From a virus, in the IMG/VR virus record IMGVR_UViG_3300036791_000669, positions 1-30,384 of that record: a stretch of DNA of 30,384 bases; one strand, written 5' to 3'. The position numbers and the translations under genes were made by a program. Position 1 is the stretch's first letter; every line of letters begins with the position of its first letter. Below are positions 28,741 through 30,384 of the stretch, in pieces. Under the pieces are notes generated by a model. The model saw only the letters and a program-made list of their open reading frames with translations, was not told the origin of the DNA and ran no database searches.

Positions 28741-28914
28741 TTACCTCTCGGGGTAAATAAGGATGACAAGCGCGGCTCCGGTAATGATGGCTGACCATGC
28801 AAGATAATCAATCTCATTGCGCGGATGCCCGATGAGAACCGCGAACGCGAGGACCGCGACCGTCAAGCCCGCGGCCAGTAATAGGAATGATTTGAGCGGT
28901 AGTCTCAGCCTCAC
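28741..28914 (-). CDS. Small two-helix membrane protein upstream of portal
   Basis: A GTG at 28914, with GGGAGG at the right distance, opens a frame of 57 codons: a basic start MRLRLPLKS, membrane segment FLLLAAGLTVAVLAFAVLIG, a turn HPRNEIDYLAW, then SAIITGAALVILIY and PER. It stops three bases before the portal ATG. It overlaps the 3' part of the zinc-protein gene in another frame. Two clean membrane segments in a frame with its own site argue that it is real. A second holin or an early membrane protein are options. Confidence 0.55.
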   Translation of the reverse strand: MRLRLPLKSFLLLAAGLTVAVLAFAVLIGHPRNEIDYLAWSAIITGAALVILIYPER

Positions 28915-29047
28915 TTGCCTCCCTTGCTTTGCGTACTCGCTTATTCAAGCACTCTGGACACCACCAAAAATCGACCGACTCCGGGACTCCCTCGATAAAT
29001 CGTAAGCCGCATCCGGGACAGATAGGGGGACGTCCGAAGATGCCCAT
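28814..29047 (-). CDS. Small zinc-ribbon protein (two CxxC pairs)
   Basis: The 77-residue frame starts MGIFGRPPICPGCGLRFIEGVPESVDFWWCPECLNKRVRKA. CPGC and CPEC, 20 residues apart, form a typical ribbon. After residue 45 the sequence becomes Arg/Gly/Ser-rich and coincides with the membrane-protein frame, so the last 30 residues may be non-essential. The start is joined to the upstream gene as TAATG. The role is unknown; a zinc protein between terminase and portal could be an HNH-like packaging partner, but the HNH residues are missing. Confidence 0.6.
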   Translation of the reverse strand: MGIFGRPPICPGCGLRFIEGVPESVDFWWCPECLNKRVRKAREASEAETTAQIIPITGRGLDGRGPRVRGSHRASAQ

Positions 29048-29262
29048 TAGTCTTTACCCCATCTCTGCCGCATCCGCTTAGTGGACTCGGGCTCCGGTCG
29101 AGGCTTGGGCTTTGGTTGCTTGCGGTCCGCGGGCAATCGACCTTGATAGAGCCGGACTCCGCAATCATCGCAATAAACGCATCTCCCGACTTGCCTCCAA
29201 GTATGCGGATAATGCGGCTCAATGTTTGCCCAAAAGGCATCGCTTGCGGTCTTAGCGTCCAT
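29047..29262 (-). CDS. Small Cys/His protein downstream of terminase
   Basis: The 71 residues read MDAKTASDAFWANIEPHYPHTWRQVGRCVYCDDCGVRLYQGRL and then a basic Pro/Lys/Arg tail. CVYCDDC with nearby His residues can bind zinc, and the tail could bind DNA. AGGAGG stands 6 bases before ATG 29262. It is the first gene after the terminase stop and the second zinc-type protein in this gap. Confidence 0.6.
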   Translation of the reverse strand: MDAKTASDAFWANIEPHYPHTWRQVGRCVYCDDCGVRLYQGRLPADRKQPKPKPRPEPESTKRMRQRWGKD

Positions 29263-29270
29263 TGGTCCTC

Positions 29271-30384
29271 CTAGAATCCTGCCGCGGCGTAGTCGGGCTC
29301 GGGCTCGGACGTTTTATGCCGGATGGCTCGATCAAGAGCCATGATGGCGGCAACTATGCCGTCGATTTTGTCCATTGATTTGCTCTTGTCTGGCTTGAGG
29401 TTCCCCGCCGGATCGCTCCGAGTGATGAGGTTTGCCGCTTCCCATCGAGCGACCGGATTGCCGCCATGATGAAACTTGCTCGATGCAATGAGCCGGAGAA
29501 ACTCCGCGGTCGGAGCGGCAAGGGAAGCGAAGCCTTGCCGAAACTGTATTAACGGCCATCCTCGATCCGAGAGCGTTTGGCTTAGTTGCGAAGCTCCCCA
29601 AGGGTCAAAGGCAACCTCGGCAATATCGACGCGCTCCCGGTCAAGCTCCAATGCCTCGATGATGGCTCCGTAATCGATTACGTCCCCCTCGGTTACCTCA
29701 AGGGCTCCGAGAGCCGCCCATACGGTCGCTTGAGCCCCCGTCCTCCGGTCGAGGGATGACAAGAGCGCTTCCGGCGCGAAGTGTCGCCAATGGGCGGCAA
29801 AGCCGTCCTCATGAGCAAAGACCAAGCAATAGCTTGCGAGGTCCGAGGTCGAAGCGAGGTCGAGCCCGCAATAGCAAGGCTCTCCGGCATAGACACTGAG
29901 GACCTCAGTCCAAGCCGTTAGACCGGCGGAGCGGTCCCATTGCGGGAGCTTGATGGCTCGACCGGTCGCTTGGCTCGGTTGATTCAATCGATATTGCCGA
30001 AAGGCTCTCTCTGCCGCCGGATTCTCGATGGCTTTGGCGCATTCATCCTCAAGGACTCGCATATCAAGGAAGTCCCCAAGCGCGGGATTGGCTTGCCGCC
30101 AAACGTCGGGAGAGGTCCAATCGTCCTCGGGGTCGGTCGTATAAATGACAACCAATCTCCGAGGGTCGAGGGTCGGAGTCTCTTGGACTCGCTCGGACCA
30201 TTGCCGCTCGGATGCGGCAAAGCCGTTAGGGTCATTCTCTGCCGTTGTCGCCATACATAGCAACGGCTGAGCCCGCGTCCCCCAACCGGACCGGAGGACA
30301 TCATAAAGCTCCCGGCTTGGTTGGGTCAAAAGCTCATCAATGTACGCGCCATGAGGATTGCCGCCTAAAGAGCCCAAGGCATCT
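29271..30384 (-). CDS. terL: Terminase large subunit (5' end outside window)
   Basis: The frame enters from the right edge, so the N-terminal Walker A part is missing; 371 codons remain. GNPHGAYIDELLTQPSRELYD contains the Walker B Asp-Glu of the packaging ATPase, and LLCMATTAEND is the following coupling motif. The nuclease domain shows CYCGLDLASTSDLASYCLVF (first catalytic Asp), VDIAEVAFDPWGASQL and, near the end, DKIDGIVAAIMALDRAI with the last acidic residue. This is the YmfN/Terminase_1-like layout of actinophages. It would package DNA from concatemers. The first Met-like codon inside the window (TTG 30377) is not the start. Confidence 0.9.
   Translation of the reverse strand, partial: DALGSLGGNPHGAYIDELLTQPSRELYDVLRSGWGTRAQPLLCMATTAENDPNGFAASERQWSERVQETPTLDPRRLVVIYTTDPEDDWTSPDVWRQANPALGDFLDMRVLEDECAKAIENPAAERAFRQYRLNQPSQATGRAIKLPQWDRSAGLTAWTEVLSVYAGEPCYCGLDLASTSDLASYCLVFAHEDGFAAHWRHFAPEALLSSLDRRTGAQATVWAALGALEVTEGDVIDYGAIIEALELDRERVDIAEVAFDPWGASQLSQTLSDRGWPLIQFRQGFASLAAPTAEFLRLIASSKFHHGGNPVARWEAANLITRSDPAGNLKPDKSKSMDKIDGIVAAIMALDRAIRHKTSEPEPDYAAAGF

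Noticed and set aside
1-30384. CRISPR array, tRNA or rRNA genes, insertion sequences
   Set aside because: No regularly spaced repeats with unique spacers, no tRNA-like folds with a TTCGA arm and no transposase frames were found by reading; a covariance-model search was not possible.

Overview
The window looks like about 30 kb of a temperate, siphovirus-type (long non-contractile tail) phage or prophage of an actinobacterium. The evidence is an unbroken packaging, head, tail and lysis gene order, a large serine integrase, an XRE-type repressor candidate, and many tiny Cys-pair proteins of kinds common in actinobacterial phages. Gene start/stop overlaps of the ATGA and TAATG type are very frequent and ribosome binding sites are AGGAGG-like. 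No host gene, rRNA or tRNA was seen, so the host assignment is an inference.

All genes but one read leftward (minus strand). From right to left, the late module is: terminase large subunit (cut by the right edge), two Cys-pair proteins, a small membrane protein, portal, MuF-like minor capsid protein fused to a zinc-metallopeptidase-like domain, a small Cys protein, scaffold, a small basic protein, major capsid (with its own strong promoter and a roughly 150-nt leader), head-tail adaptor, stopper, gp10-like connector, tail terminator, major tail protein, two tail-assembly chaperones joined by a probable -1 frameshift, tape measure, distal tail protein, a large tail-tip protein, a C1q-like tail fibre, small virion or linker proteins, amidase endolysin and a holin-like protein (13002-30384).

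A 349-bp non-coding control region (12653-13001) separates this from the accessory/integration operon (7149-12652). That operon holds a zinc-ribbon protein, a ParB/Srx-fold protein, seven small unknown proteins, the serine integrase (with no usable zinc-ribbon cysteines) and two small proteins at its end. A rightward XRE repressor gene (6818-7192) converges on it.

Left of the repressor lies a leftward replication/recombination operon (1-6598): PD-(D/E)XK nuclease, zinc protein, Cas4/RecB-like exonuclease, SSB-like protein, archaeo-eukaryotic-type primase, RepA/KaiC-like ATPase, a 150-bp nested inverted-repeat region that could be an origin, a DNA methyltransferase, two small proteins and a GIY-YIG-like nuclease cut by the left edge.

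Three families of short repeated elements look regulatory. One is a 16-bp dyad with four dispersed copies. The second is a 9-mer shared by the repressor promoter and the accessory-operon promoter. The third is a start-associated motif in front of four non-structural genes. In addition, leftward coding DNA is strongly depleted of CAG/CTG (and CAC/GTG), whereas the repressor gene and the non-coding gaps are not. All counts were made by eye on sample stretches.
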